In this document: piece by piece, positions 35,333 through 42,955 of the stretch
Position numbering within the stretch: the first letter of the stretch is position 1
Layout of the letters: the number at the start of each line of letters is the position of its first letter
Origin: Lentzea aerocolonigenes
GTDB taxonomy: Bacteria > Actinomycetota > Actinomycetes > Mycobacteriales > Pseudonocardiaceae
DNA length: 64,000 bases
Direction of reading: 5' to 3'
NCBI RefSeq assembly: GCF_000974445.1
Contig: NZ_BBOJ01000016.1
Location: 1-64,000, forward strand
Translations under genes and position numbers: made by a program
The notes under the pieces: model-generated
What the model was told of the DNA's origin: nothing
The model's input: only the letters and a program-made list of their open reading frames with translations
Database searches by the model: none

Positions 35333-36268
35333 TTATACGGCAACAGTCAACGCGTCAGGCACTGCCCGGAACTCCACAGCAGTCGTCGTGCCGAGGAAAT
35401 CACCGTCGACCTGGAGGTTGGCGGGCTCCTCGCACTTCACTCTGACATAACCCACGTCGTCGCGCCGAACGAGATTTCCGCTCCGGGGGTTCCCGGTGGC
35501 GAGGACCTGGGCGACGTAGCGCCCGACGGTGGGCACGCGCAGCGTCTTCAGCGCGCTCAGACCCAGGCCTCCGTCGAACGACGTGCTGGGGTTGAGCTGG
35601 ATCGCCCTGTCGCCGAAGTACGTCCACGGGTCGGTGTTCGACACGAACACCATGCCGACGTCGTCGAACGGCGCCTCGTCCGGGATCTCGACGGTGAAGT
35701 GCTGCGGCTTGCGCACGTTCTGCGCGTACGCCTTCAGCGCGACGGACAGGTACAGCGCGGGACTCGCGTTGCGGCCCTTCGCGCGCTTCTTCTCGACACC
35801 GGCCACGACGTCGGCGTCGAGGCCCATGCCGGCGTTGAACGTGAACCAGCGGCCGCCCTCGATGACGTCCGCGAAGACCTGTCCGAGACCGATCCGGCGC
35901 TTGGTGCCGTGCTCGATCGCCTGGAGCAGGACGTGCGTGGCCTCGACGGGGTCGCGCGGAATGCCGAGCGCGCCCGCGAAGACGTTGGCCGATCCGCCGG
36001 GCACGACGCCCAGCATCGGCTTGTTGGGGCGGGGGCCTCCGCGCAGGATGCCGTTGACCACCTCGTTGACCGTGCCGTCGCCGCCGTGGGCGATGACCAG
36101 GTCGAACCCGTCCTCCGCCGCCTTGCTCGCGGCATCGGCCGCGTGGCCGCGGTACGAGGTCTCGATGATCTCCAGCTTCACGTCGCTGGCCAGTGCGTGC
36201 GCCAACACGTCACGACCGGCCGGCGTCGTTGTAGTCGCCTGCGGGTTCACCACGAGAAGAGCGCGCAC
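35333..36268 (-). CDS. Diacylglycerol kinase-family lipid kinase
   Basis: 311-residue DAGK catalytic-domain protein (YegS/BmrU-like) that phosphorylates diacylglycerol or related lipids with ATP. It has MRALLVVNPQATTTT at the start, the nucleotide-binding HGGDGTVNEVVNGI, VVPGGSANVFAGALGIP, FTFNAGMGLDADV and late VDGDFLG. Start set at GTG 36268 giving the usual RALLVVNP opening; an ATG further upstream would add about 20 residues lacking family similarity. Conserved neighbour of whiB1 in mycobacteria. The likely role is phosphatidic acid or phosphatidylinositol-lipid metabolism. Confidence 0.88.
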   Translation of the reverse strand: MRALLVVNPQATTTTPAGRDVLAHALASDVKLEIIETSYRGHAADAASKAAEDGFDLVIAHGGDGTVNEVVNGILRGGPRPNKPMLGVVPGGSANVFAGALGIPRDPVEATHVLLQAIEHGTKRRIGLGQVFADVIEGGRWFTFNAGMGLDADVVAGVEKKRAKGRNASPALYLSVALKAYAQNVRKPQHFTVEIPDEAPFDDVGMVFVSNTDPWTYFGDRAIQLNPSTSFDGGLGLSALKTLRVPTVGRYVAQVLATGNPRSGNLVRRDDVGYVRVKCEEPANLQVDGDFLGTTTAVEFRAVPDALTVAV

Positions 36269-36517
36269 TACTTGAGAGTAAGACAGTGCGTGACTGTCAG
36301 CCGCGCGCATGTCCTCCCTCAGGGTGGCTCCAGCCTCACGAAAGTGGCGCAAATCTCCCTTCCGTAGCACCGAGTGCGCCTCGCAGACGAGTGCACCCCG
36401 GACGACCGCCGGCTCGCTGAAGGCCCCTTGATCTTCCCCCGCGGGACGTGCTCAGTGAGCCCTCCAACCGGGTGGCCTACGATCCGTGACCAGTACAGAA
36501 CGTGAGGAACGGTTCTC

Positions 36518-36946
36518 GTGAGCAGTGACAACGCCGCGACCCCTGCACCGCCGCGCGCGGTGCTCGTCGCCTCCGCACTCACCTTCCTGCAGGGCCTGGG
36601 CGGCATCGCGCTGGCCGTGGCGCTCGTCGTGCGGGTCGTCCAGGGTGCGCCTTCCGGCGGCCCGATCCTCGGTGCCGCCGGAGTGCTCGTGCTCTGGTTC
36701 GGCGGGGTGATCCTGGCGTCGGTCATGTTGTTCCGCGGCCACCACAGCGCGCGCACGCCCGTGATCGTCACGCAGCTGCTGCTGCTCGGCTGTGCCTGGT
36801 ACGCGTACGGACCGTCGGAGCAGCAGCTGCTCGGGTCGTTGGGTGGCATCTACTGCGTTGTCGTGCTCGTGCTGCTGTTCACCCGCGACGGCCGTCAGTG
36901 GGCCATGGGTTTCGCGGATGTGAACGAAGGTGACAAAGCCGACTAA
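36518..36946 (+). CDS. Four-helix integral membrane protein, unknown function
   Basis: 142-residue membrane protein with four predicted hydrophobic helices: about 14-42, 49-72, 80-98 and 104-123, with a short Pro-rich cytoplasmic N-terminus and an acidic tail. No active-site motif. It corresponds in position and topology to the Rv3217c-type membrane protein of mycobacteria. GTG start at 36518, preceded by GGAACGG. Function unknown. Confidence 0.75.
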   Translation: MSSDNAATPAPPRAVLVASALTFLQGLGGIALAVALVVRVVQGAPSGGPILGAAGVLVLWFGGVILASVMLFRGHHSARTPVIVTQLLLLGCAWYAYGPSEQQLLGSLGGIYCVVVLVLLFTRDGRQWAMGFADVNEGDKAD

Positions 36947-37028
36947 CGGAGGGTGGTCACGGTCACACGTTCGAGTGAAGCTGTGCGTGGTTGTTTAACC
37001 ACTCCCTGCACTCACGAGGTGACCAACC

Positions 37029-37736
37029 ATGCGTGTTCTGACCGCGATCGCGGGCGCCTTCCTGGCGGCGCTCTCCCTCGCTCCTGTCGCGTCGGCTGCT
37101 CCGGAAGAGCCGGGCATGTCGCCGATGATCATCGGTGGCAGCTACGCGTCGAACTTCCCGTACGCGGCACGTCTTTTCGTGAACGGACGCGAGAACTGCT
37201 CCGCCACGAAGATCGCGCCTCAGTGGATCCTGACCGCTGAGCACTGCGTGGCGTCGGCCGGCACGTACACGTTCCGGGCGGGCAGCCTGGACCAGACGTC
37301 CGGTGGCCAGCTCGTCACCGGTGACCGGATCGTCAAGCACTCCTCGGCCGACCTGGCCCTGGTGCACGTGACCACGTCGATGTCGGCGCCGTTCTCCCCG
37401 CTGGTCAACCCCGTCTCGGTCGGCCAGACCGTGCAGCTCTACGGCTGGGGCGCCACCTGCACCAACCAGCCGGAGATCAACTGCCAGTCGCGCTACCTGA
37501 AGGTCGCGAACACCCGCGTCACGTCCACGAACGGCCGTGACTACCGCGGTGGCCAGGCCATCTCGGTGACCAGGGTGGACGGCATCGCGGCCGGCGGTGA
37601 CTCCGGTGGCCCGATGTTCGTCAACGGCCGCCAGGTCGGCGTCGCGTCCACGTCGGACCGTTCGACGCGCTCCAACTACACCAGCCTCAACAACACCAGC
37701 TACCGCAACTGGATCCGCACGACCGCGGGAGTCTGA
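37029..37736 (+). CDS. Secreted chymotrypsin-fold serine protease
   Basis: 235-residue S1-family protease. Signal peptide of about 24 residues (ends SAA), a short propeptide to residue 33, then mature IIGGSYASNFPYAARL. Catalytic triad H72 (TAEHC), D108 (SSADLALV) and S192 (GGDSGGP). Cysteines C57-C73 and C144-C152 can pair. The residue equal to chymotrypsin 189 at the base of the S1 pocket is Ile186, and the usual 191-220 disulfide is absent, so trypsin specificity is unlikely. A hairpin follows the gene. Confidence 0.9.
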   Translation: MRVLTAIAGAFLAALSLAPVASAAPEEPGMSPMIIGGSYASNFPYAARLFVNGRENCSATKIAPQWILTAEHCVASAGTYTFRAGSLDQTSGGQLVTGDRIVKHSSADLALVHVTTSMSAPFSPLVNPVSVGQTVQLYGWGATCTNQPEINCQSRYLKVANTRVTSTNGRDYRGGQAISVTRVDGIAAGGDSGGPMFVNGRQVGVASTSDRSTRSNYTSLNNTSYRNWIRTTAGV

Positions 37737-37741
37737 TCCGA

Positions 37742-37761
37742 AGGTACGCTCCCGCGTACCT
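37742..37761 (+). terminator. Short hairpin after the protease gene
   Basis: Perfect 8-bp stem AGGTACGC / GCGTACCT with tetraloop TCCC, 5 nt after the stop. Possible terminator; no U-tract. Confidence 0.5.
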
Positions 37762-37869
37762 GCTGAAGCACCTGTGTCATCACCCTGCGTGTTCACTAAT
37801 GGTGGATGGACACGAACGGAGTAGCCGGTTACCGTGCTGCCAGCGTTCGCGCCGCTCGGGAGCAGCAGG

Positions 37870-38682
37870 GTGAGGTGCGCAGTGCAGGACGGCCCGAAGC
37901 GGGTGACGACAAACGGCGGTTCAGAACGCCCAAATTTGGCTCGCCTGTTCGACTACTACCTCGGCGGAGCGCACAACTTCGCGGTCGACCGCGCGTTGGC
38001 CGAGGAGAGCATCAAACGGTTCCCGGTCGCCGAGATGGCCAGGACGATCAGGTCGTTCTCCCGCCGCGTGGTGCGCCTGTGCGTGGAGGAGATGGGCATC
38101 CGCCAGTTCCTCGACCTGGGCAGCGGCATCCCGACCGCCGGCAACGTCCACGAGGTCGCCCAGTCGATCGACCCGGCGTGCAACATCGTCTACGTCGACC
38201 ACGACCCGGTGGCCGTCGCGCACGCCCGCACGATGCTGCGGGACAACCTCAACGCCGCCATCGTGCAGGCCGACGTGTCCGACGTCGGCGCGGTGCTGCG
38301 CCACCCGGAGACGCGCCGTCTCATCGACTTCACCCAGCCGACCGCGGTGCTGATGGTCGGCATCCTCCCGTACGTCGCGGACGAGCCGGCGGGCGTCATC
38401 GCGCGGTACCGGGCCGCTCTGTGCGAGGGCAGCGTTCTGGCGTTGACGCACCTCACGAAGGACGTCGAGCCGGACCTCGTCGACCGGCTGCTCGTGATGT
38501 CCGAACACCTCGGCAGCACGCTGACCCCGCGGTCCAAACAGGACGTCGAGGAGTTCGTCTGCGGCCTGAAGCTGCTGGAACCGGGACTGGTGCTCGCCGC
38601 CCACTGGAGGGCGGACGGCGAACTCCCCGGCACCTCGGCCGCCGCCGACGCCTCGACCTACGGCGCGGTCGGCGTCGTCTAA
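37870..38682 (+). CDS. DUF574-family SAM-dependent methyltransferase
   Basis: About 270-residue methyltransferase of the actinobacteria-specific DUF574 (Methyltransf_19) family. It opens with RPNLARLFDYYLGGAHNFAVDRALAEE, has the SAM-binding FLDLGSGIPTAGNVHEVAQ block, the acidic IVYVDHDPVAVAH strand end and LMVGILPYVAD. Members are often found in many copies per genome beside regulators; their targets are unknown. Start uncertain: GTG 37870 (GGGAG site) or 37882; the frame is open to 37834. Confidence 0.86.
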   Translation: MRCAVQDGPKRVTTNGGSERPNLARLFDYYLGGAHNFAVDRALAEESIKRFPVAEMARTIRSFSRRVVRLCVEEMGIRQFLDLGSGIPTAGNVHEVAQSIDPACNIVYVDHDPVAVAHARTMLRDNLNAAIVQADVSDVGAVLRHPETRRLIDFTQPTAVLMVGILPYVADEPAGVIARYRAALCEGSVLALTHLTKDVEPDLVDRLLVMSEHLGSTLTPRSKQDVEEFVCGLKLLEPGLVLAAHWRADGELPGTSAAADASTYGAVGVV

Positions 38683-40151
38683 CTCGTCTTGGCCCGCAAC
38701 GCCTGACCGGTCGTCGTCGTGCTGTCCGTGACGGACACACCGTTGCTCTTGCGCCACAACAGGTCGTTCGCTCCGGTGCTGCGTTCCACCTTCACGCCGT
38801 TGAGCGAGATTCCGGAAACGCCGTCGGTCGTGAACGCCGGACGTCCGTCGCTCTTGTCGAACTCGATGGTGCTGTTGAGGAACTTCACGTCGGTCGCGTT
38901 GCGGATCCAGAACCCGAACGCCGGCCGCACGCCGAAGATCCGCGGCGGGTACTCACCCGACACCTCCGGCGGGTTCTTCGAGGCGTCGGATTCCTTGTGA
39001 CCGCCCGGAACGGTCAGCTTCACGTTGTCGAACGTCAGTCCGGTGATCTTCGAGTCGGCGCGGCCGGAGATCGTCGACGCGTACTCGGGGTCGCCGGGGA
39101 TGTCGCGCGGCGCGGTCAGGTTCGTGCCGGTGATGTTCCGGTAGGTGATGTTGCGGATCCTGCCGGTGGGCGGGTTGCCAGGGCAGCGGCCGCGTTTGCC
39201 GATGTGGATGAAGATCGGCGAGCCCGTCTTGGTGAGCTGGATGTTGTTGTACAGAACGTCTTCGATCACCGCGCCGTCCATGGAGACCATGCCCAGCCCT
39301 GCCTTGGAAGCGCCGGTGACCTTGAGGTTGCGGAACTGGATGTTCTTGAAGCTGCCGCAGGTCTCCGAGCCGAACTGGATGGCGTTGTTCTCCGTCGACT
39401 GGATCGTGGAGTCGCGGACGACGTTGTTCTCGCTCAGGAACGTCTTCCCGGTGGCGTAGTCGCTCTTGAACGCCACCGCGTCGTCGCTGGCGACGATCGT
39501 GGAGTTCGACAGCTCGACGTTGGAGCTGTTGATGAAGTTGATGCCGTCGCGGTCCTCCGGCGAGTCGACAGTGATGCGGTCGAGCTTCATCCCGTTGCAG
39601 CCGTTGGTGATGATCGCGAAGTGGCCGGCCTCCCGGAACGTCACGTCGGTGATGCTGACGTTCCTGCAGAACTTGAGCGACAGCATCTTGTCGCCCTTGC
39701 CCGCCGGGATGTTCTCGCCGGTCTCCAGCTTGTTGGCGCCGTCGATCACGCCCTTGCCGGTGAAGCTGACGTTCTCGACGTTCTCGCCCCACAGCAACGC
39801 GTTGCGGAAGTGGCTGTGCCCGAAGTCCTGGTACTTCGAGTTGGGGTTGGGCTCGGGCGCGTCGATGCCGCTGCCGGAGGCCACGATCCGCGCGCCCTGC
39901 TGGAGGTTGATCGTGACGTTGCTCTTCAGGTGGATCGAGCGGCTCAGGTACGTGCCGGGCGGGATCTCGACGACGCCGCCGCTGGCTGCTGACGCGGCGG
40001 CGATGGCCTTGTCGATGGCGACCGAGTCGACCGCCTTGCCGTCGCCCTTCGCGCCGTAGTCCTTGACGTTGAAGCTGGCCGCCTTCGCCACGCCCACCGG
40101 TGCCACGACCACCGCTAGTGCGACGAACGCGCCGGTCAGTCGACGCCTCAT
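38679..40151 (-). CDS. Secreted glycoside hydrolase family 28-type enzyme
   Basis: 490-residue exported right-handed beta-helix protein. Signal peptide to about residue 24 (VAKA), then the pectinase-like opening FNVKDYGAKGDGKAVDSVAIDKAI. The acidic active-site region is EDRDGINFINSSNVELSNSTI followed by SDDAVAFKSDYA, matching the GH28 NxD...DD layout; the GHG and RIK motifs of classical polygalacturonases are not obvious (FGSETCGS at the GHG place). Likely acts on pectin or rhamnogalacturonan-type polymers. A LacI-type operator 63 bp upstream suggests carbon-source control. Confidence 0.83.
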   Translation of the reverse strand: MRRRLTGAFVALAVVVAPVGVAKAASFNVKDYGAKGDGKAVDSVAIDKAIAAASAASGGVVEIPPGTYLSRSIHLKSNVTINLQQGARIVASGSGIDAPEPNPNSKYQDFGHSHFRNALLWGENVENVSFTGKGVIDGANKLETGENIPAGKGDKMLSLKFCRNVSITDVTFREAGHFAIITNGCNGMKLDRITVDSPEDRDGINFINSSNVELSNSTIVASDDAVAFKSDYATGKTFLSENNVVRDSTIQSTENNAIQFGSETCGSFKNIQFRNLKVTGASKAGLGMVSMDGAVIEDVLYNNIQLTKTGSPIFIHIGKRGRCPGNPPTGRIRNITYRNITGTNLTAPRDIPGDPEYASTISGRADSKITGLTFDNVKLTVPGGHKESDASKNPPEVSGEYPPRIFGVRPAFGFWIRNATDVKFLNSTIEFDKSDGRPAFTTDGVSGISLNGVKVERSTGANDLLWRKSNGVSVTDSTTTTGQALRAKTS

Positions 40152-40213
40152 CGTTGAGAGGTCCTTCCTCGTCCTGCGTCGAGGGCGGCGGCAGCCCGGC
40201 GTCTGAAACGTTC

Positions 40214-40227
40214 TGAAAACGATTTCA
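40214..40227. promoter_or_regulatory. LacI-family-type operator upstream of the GH28 gene
   Basis: TGAAAACGATTTCA, an inverted repeat with central CG that fits the general LacI-family operator form TGAAA-nCGn-TTTCA. A second half-site TGAAACGTT lies at 40204. No LacI gene in the window. Confidence 0.5.
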
Positions 40228-40239
40228 TCGCTGACCATA

Positions 40240-40272
40240 GTGAAGGCCGGGCGGGAAGTACAGGGGTGTCTT
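40240..40272 (+). repeat. Direct repeat copy 1 flanking the gene at 40296
   Basis: GTGAAGGCCGGGC-GG-GAAGTACAGGGG followed by TGTCTT. It matches copy 2 at 40796-40829 except for two substitutions and one indel. It lies 24 bp before the start of the flanked gene. Confidence 0.8.
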
Positions 40273-40295
40273 GCTCGCGTCGGTAGGTTCGACAC

Positions 40296-40799
40296 GTGGA
40301 GTACGCGGCGTCTGGCGAGTTCTTCCGTCTTCCCGGTCTGCCCGATGTTTTCGCCGAGTTCGACCGGCCCGTTCTCGTGCTGGTGCACCCGGAGGTGGGC
40401 TCGGTCTGCCTGTTCGGCACCGGTGGGGTCGACGGATCGCCCTGGACGGTGGACGCCGAGTACGTGGACCAGATCGGGGCCGAGGTGAACCGGGTGGCGC
40501 TCGTGCGCACTCATCGCCCGGTGGAGTCGCGCGTGGTCGACCGTGACCCGGTCGGGTTGCTGCGGAGCGCGCTTTCCTCGTTGCTCGGGAACGAACTCGG
40601 TACGCGCGCCGTGGTGGATGCCGCTGTCGTGCATCCGGCCGTCGTGCGGATCGACGGTGCGCCGGTCGACTGCCTGGCGCTGGAGGCCGGCGGGTGCCGC
40701 GGGCTCGTGGCCGAGCACGGGGACGTCGTCGTGACGGTGGTTCTCGCGGTCGAGCCGGTCGGCCGCGTCGAGCTCATGACTGTGCCTGGTACGGCGTGA
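40296..40799 (+). CDS. Hypothetical protein, 167 residues
   Basis: No family recognised. The sequence is hydrophobic and acidic with few Lys, predicted alternating strands (PVLVLVHPEVGSVCLFG, DGDVVVTVVLAV-like ends), no signal peptide and no membrane helix. It resembles nothing with a known active site. GTG start at 40296. The gene is bracketed by near-identical 33-bp direct repeats, the second of which contains its stop codon and half of a terminator hairpin. Divergent from the GH28 gene, convergent with a DUF5684-like membrane protein. Confidence 0.55.
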   Translation: MEYAASGEFFRLPGLPDVFAEFDRPVLVLVHPEVGSVCLFGTGGVDGSPWTVDAEYVDQIGAEVNRVALVRTHRPVESRVVDRDPVGLLRSALSSLLGNELGTRAVVDAAVVHPAVVRIDGAPVDCLALEAGGCRGLVAEHGDVVVTVVLAVEPVGRVELMTVPGTA

Positions 40800-40829
40800 A
40801 GGCCGGGCCCGAAGTACAGGGGTTGTCTT
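40796..40829 (+). repeat. Direct repeat copy 2 flanking the gene at 40296
   Basis: GTGAAGGCCGGGC-CC-GAAGTACAGGGG followed by TTGTCTT; includes the TGA stop of the flanked gene. See copy 1 at 40240-40272. Confidence 0.8.
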
Positions 40830-40842
40830 CTGGCCCGGCCTT
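40799..40842. terminator. Terminator hairpin shared by convergent genes
   Basis: AAGGCCGGGCC pairs with GGCCCGGCCTT, an 11-bp stem with a 22-nt loop, followed by TC. Overlaps direct repeat copy 2. Confidence 0.65.
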
Positions 40843-40862
40843 TCAGCTGCTGCGGCTCAGCC

Positions 40863-41276
40863 TCAGTACGCGGCCTGCTGGCCACCGAGCGCGGCCGGGC
40901 CGCGGTACTGGGCGCCACCGAACGCGAGGATCGCGTAGCCGATGAGGCTGAACAGCCACAGGCCGACGACGCCGAAGACGGAGTCCTTGGCGAAGGACTT
41001 CGCGATGTCGATGGACACGATCAGCGCCATGACGATGTTCACGATCGGGATCAGGAACAGGATCAGCCACCAGCCCGGACGGCCCGCGACCTTCAGCCAG
41101 ACGTAGATGTTGTAGATGGGGATGATCGCCGCCCAGCCCGGCTGACCGGCCTTGACGAAGACCTTCCACATCACGACGACGGCGAAGACGATGAACGCCA
41201 GGTAGATGATCGTGCCGACGATGCCGATGCCGGCGGCGGCGGACGAGTCGATGCCTGTGGTCGGGTCAGTGCCCAC
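40863..41276 (-). CDS. DUF5684-like multi-pass membrane protein
   Basis: 137-residue membrane protein with about four helices (residues 14-38, 45-60, 68-90 and 101-121). The WKVFVKAGQPGWAAIIPIYNIYVWLKVAGRPGWWLILFLIPIVN-type segment, seen here as AGQPGWAAIIPIYN and AGRPGWWLILFLIPIV, is the hallmark of DUF5684 proteins, often found near signal peptidase genes. Function unknown. GTG start at 41276 with AAGGAAAG site. Confidence 0.78.
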   Translation of the reverse strand: MGTDPTTGIDSSAAAGIGIVGTIIYLAFIVFAVVVMWKVFVKAGQPGWAAIIPIYNIYVWLKVAGRPGWWLILFLIPIVNIVMALIVSIDIAKSFAKDSVFGVVGLWLFSLIGYAILAFGGAQYRGPAALGGQQAAY

Positions 41277-41403
41277 GGTCTTTCCTTCTTTCCACGCTTA
41301 CTTTGGTGCCGGGGGATCGGCGAGCGGGGACGCTGCCAGCACCGTGCACCCGTCCTGTGTGGAATTCCCGTTTCGTGAGCCTTTCGAGACCATCCGTCAA
41401 CCT

Positions 41404-41877
41404 TCAGAGTGAAGAGGCCAGCTTTTGCAGCGCCTCATCGGCCACTCGCATCACAGTCCACTCGTCCATCGGGACGGCACCGAGGGACTTGTAGAAACCG
41501 ATGCTCGGCTCGTTCCAGTTGAGGACCCACCACTGGAACCTCGTGTAGCCCTTGGCCACGCACTCCTGGGCAAGTGTTTCCAGGAGCTTCTTGCCCAGGC
41601 CGTTGCCGCGTTGCTCCGGCGTGACGTAGAGGTCCTCGAGGTAGATGCCGTGCACGCCGTCCCACGTCGAGAAGTTGAGGAACCACAAGGCGATGCCGAC
41701 GACCTCACCGTCCACTTCGGCCACGTGGCCGAACAGCGCGGGGTTCTCGGTGAACAGCGCGGTGTGCAACTGTTCCGAGGTGAGGTGGCACTGCTCCGGC
41801 GCCCGTTCGTACAGGGCGAGCTCGTGCACCAGCTTGACGACCGCGTCGACGTCGCGCGGTTCCACCCGTCGGATCAT
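41404..41877 (-). CDS. GNAT N-acetyltransferase, diamine/spermidine acetyltransferase-like
   Basis: 157-residue GNAT. The coenzyme A loop is EQRGNGLGKK (about residues 89-98), and the downstream FQWWVLNWNEPSIGFYKSLGA strand-helix is shared with SSAT-type diamine/polyamine acetyltransferases, as is LYLEDLYV-like YLEDLYVTPEQRG. It could acetylate a polyamine, thialysine or a similar amine. ATG at 41877 overlaps the last base of the upstream phosphatase stop (TGATG), so the two are translationally coupled. Confidence 0.85.
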   Translation of the reverse strand: MIRRVEPRDVDAVVKLVHELALYERAPEQCHLTSEQLHTALFTENPALFGHVAEVDGEVVGIALWFLNFSTWDGVHGIYLEDLYVTPEQRGNGLGKKLLETLAQECVAKGYTRFQWWVLNWNEPSIGFYKSLGAVPMDEWTVMRVADEALQKLASSL

Positions 41878-42473
41878 CAGATCTCCCAAGCAGGCACGTT
41901 GAGCCTGCGCACCTGCGGGTCGCCCCGCTCGTCTCCCAGCTGGCAGATGCCGGCCGGGTCCAGTCCGAAGTGGACACCCTGGTCGGGTGCCAGTCCCAGC
42001 CACGCCGCGATCAGCACGCGGCTGAAGTGCCCGTGCCCCACCAGCACCACATCGCCGCCGGGCAGGATCTTGCGCACCTCGCCGAGCACCTTGCGGGCCC
42101 GGTCCTGCACCTCCGCGTGCGTCTCACCGCCCGGCATGGGATGCGTCCACACCGTCCAGCCGGGAACGCGCTCGCGGATCTGCGGCGTGGTGATGCCCTC
42201 GTAGTCGCCGTAGTCCCACTCGGCGAGCTCCTCGGTCATCGCGTTGACCTCGAGCCCGGCCAGCGCGGCCGTCCTGGTCGCCCGTTGCCGTGGACTCGTC
42301 AGCACGAGCGCCGGCGCCTGGTCCGTCCCCCTCAGCCGGGCGAGCACAGCGCCCGCCCGGCGTGCCTGCTGCTCGCCCTCGGGCGTCAGTTCGATGTCAG
42401 TGCGTCCCGTGTGCCTGCCGCTCTCGGACCACTCGGTCTGGCCGTGGCGCAGCAGGTAGAGGTGGGTGCTCAC
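41877..42473 (-). CDS. Histidine phosphatase (phosphoglycerate mutase-like)
   Basis: 198-residue acid phosphatase of the histidine phosphatase superfamily. Catalytic LLRHGQTEWSESGRHTGRTDIEL (RHG, residues 9-11), second Arg in TSPRQRATRTA, the acidic EWDYGDYEGITT and the second His in VLVGHGHFSRVL. These fit a small-molecule phosphatase such as the CobC/GpgP group rather than glycolytic phosphoglycerate mutase, which is longer. Operon with the GNAT gene downstream. Substrate unknown. Confidence 0.87.
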   Translation of the reverse strand: MSTHLYLLRHGQTEWSESGRHTGRTDIELTPEGEQQARRAGAVLARLRGTDQAPALVLTSPRQRATRTAALAGLEVNAMTEELAEWDYGDYEGITTPQIRERVPGWTVWTHPMPGGETHAEVQDRARKVLGEVRKILPGGDVVLVGHGHFSRVLIAAWLGLAPDQGVHFGLDPAGICQLGDERGDPQVRRLNVPAWEI

Positions 42474-42541
42474 CTGTTCGATCCTAAGGAGTGACGGGCA
42501 CCACGTTTGGAGGAGTACGCGAACGAGGTACCCCGGTCGCC

Positions 42542-42703
42542 ATGACCGCCGAGCACCCCGACCACGGCGCCCCCGACGACGTAGACGCGCAGGAGATCCG
42601 CGAGGCCTTCGGTGTCCGCGTCGCGCGCATCCGGGCGGACCTGACCTCGACGTGGAACAAACTGCGTCAGGCCGAGCGCGACACCGAGACCAGAGAACGG
42701 TGA
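42542..42703 (+). CDS. Small hypothetical protein, 53 residues
   Basis: Short acidic then basic protein with a helix-forming end (REAFGVRVARIRADLTSTWNK). No family recognised. The frame continues upstream to GTG 42491, which would give 70 residues; ATG 42542 is used because the upstream part reads poorly. Codon use is actinobacterial. Divergent from the phosphatase operon. Confidence 0.4.
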   Translation: MTAEHPDHGAPDDVDAQEIREAFGVRVARIRADLTSTWNKLRQAERDTETRER

Positions 42704-42955
42704 TTCTTCTGCGAGCTTGAGGGGGTTCTCGGACTGACGGCGACGTGTTGCCGTCCGACGGTGGTGAGCGCGGCGTCGTCCACGAGACCCTGCGCCGGTC
42801 CCGTCATCGCCTCAATTCACAGATGCTGAGCCGAACGGCGTAATACTCCCGGCTGGTTGTCGTTTTGATTGGTGATTTCCGGCCAAAACGACGTGCTGCG
42901 CGCTGTGCGGCGTCGCTAGAACGGAGTGGATCGTCCTTTTGAGGGGGACCCACAC

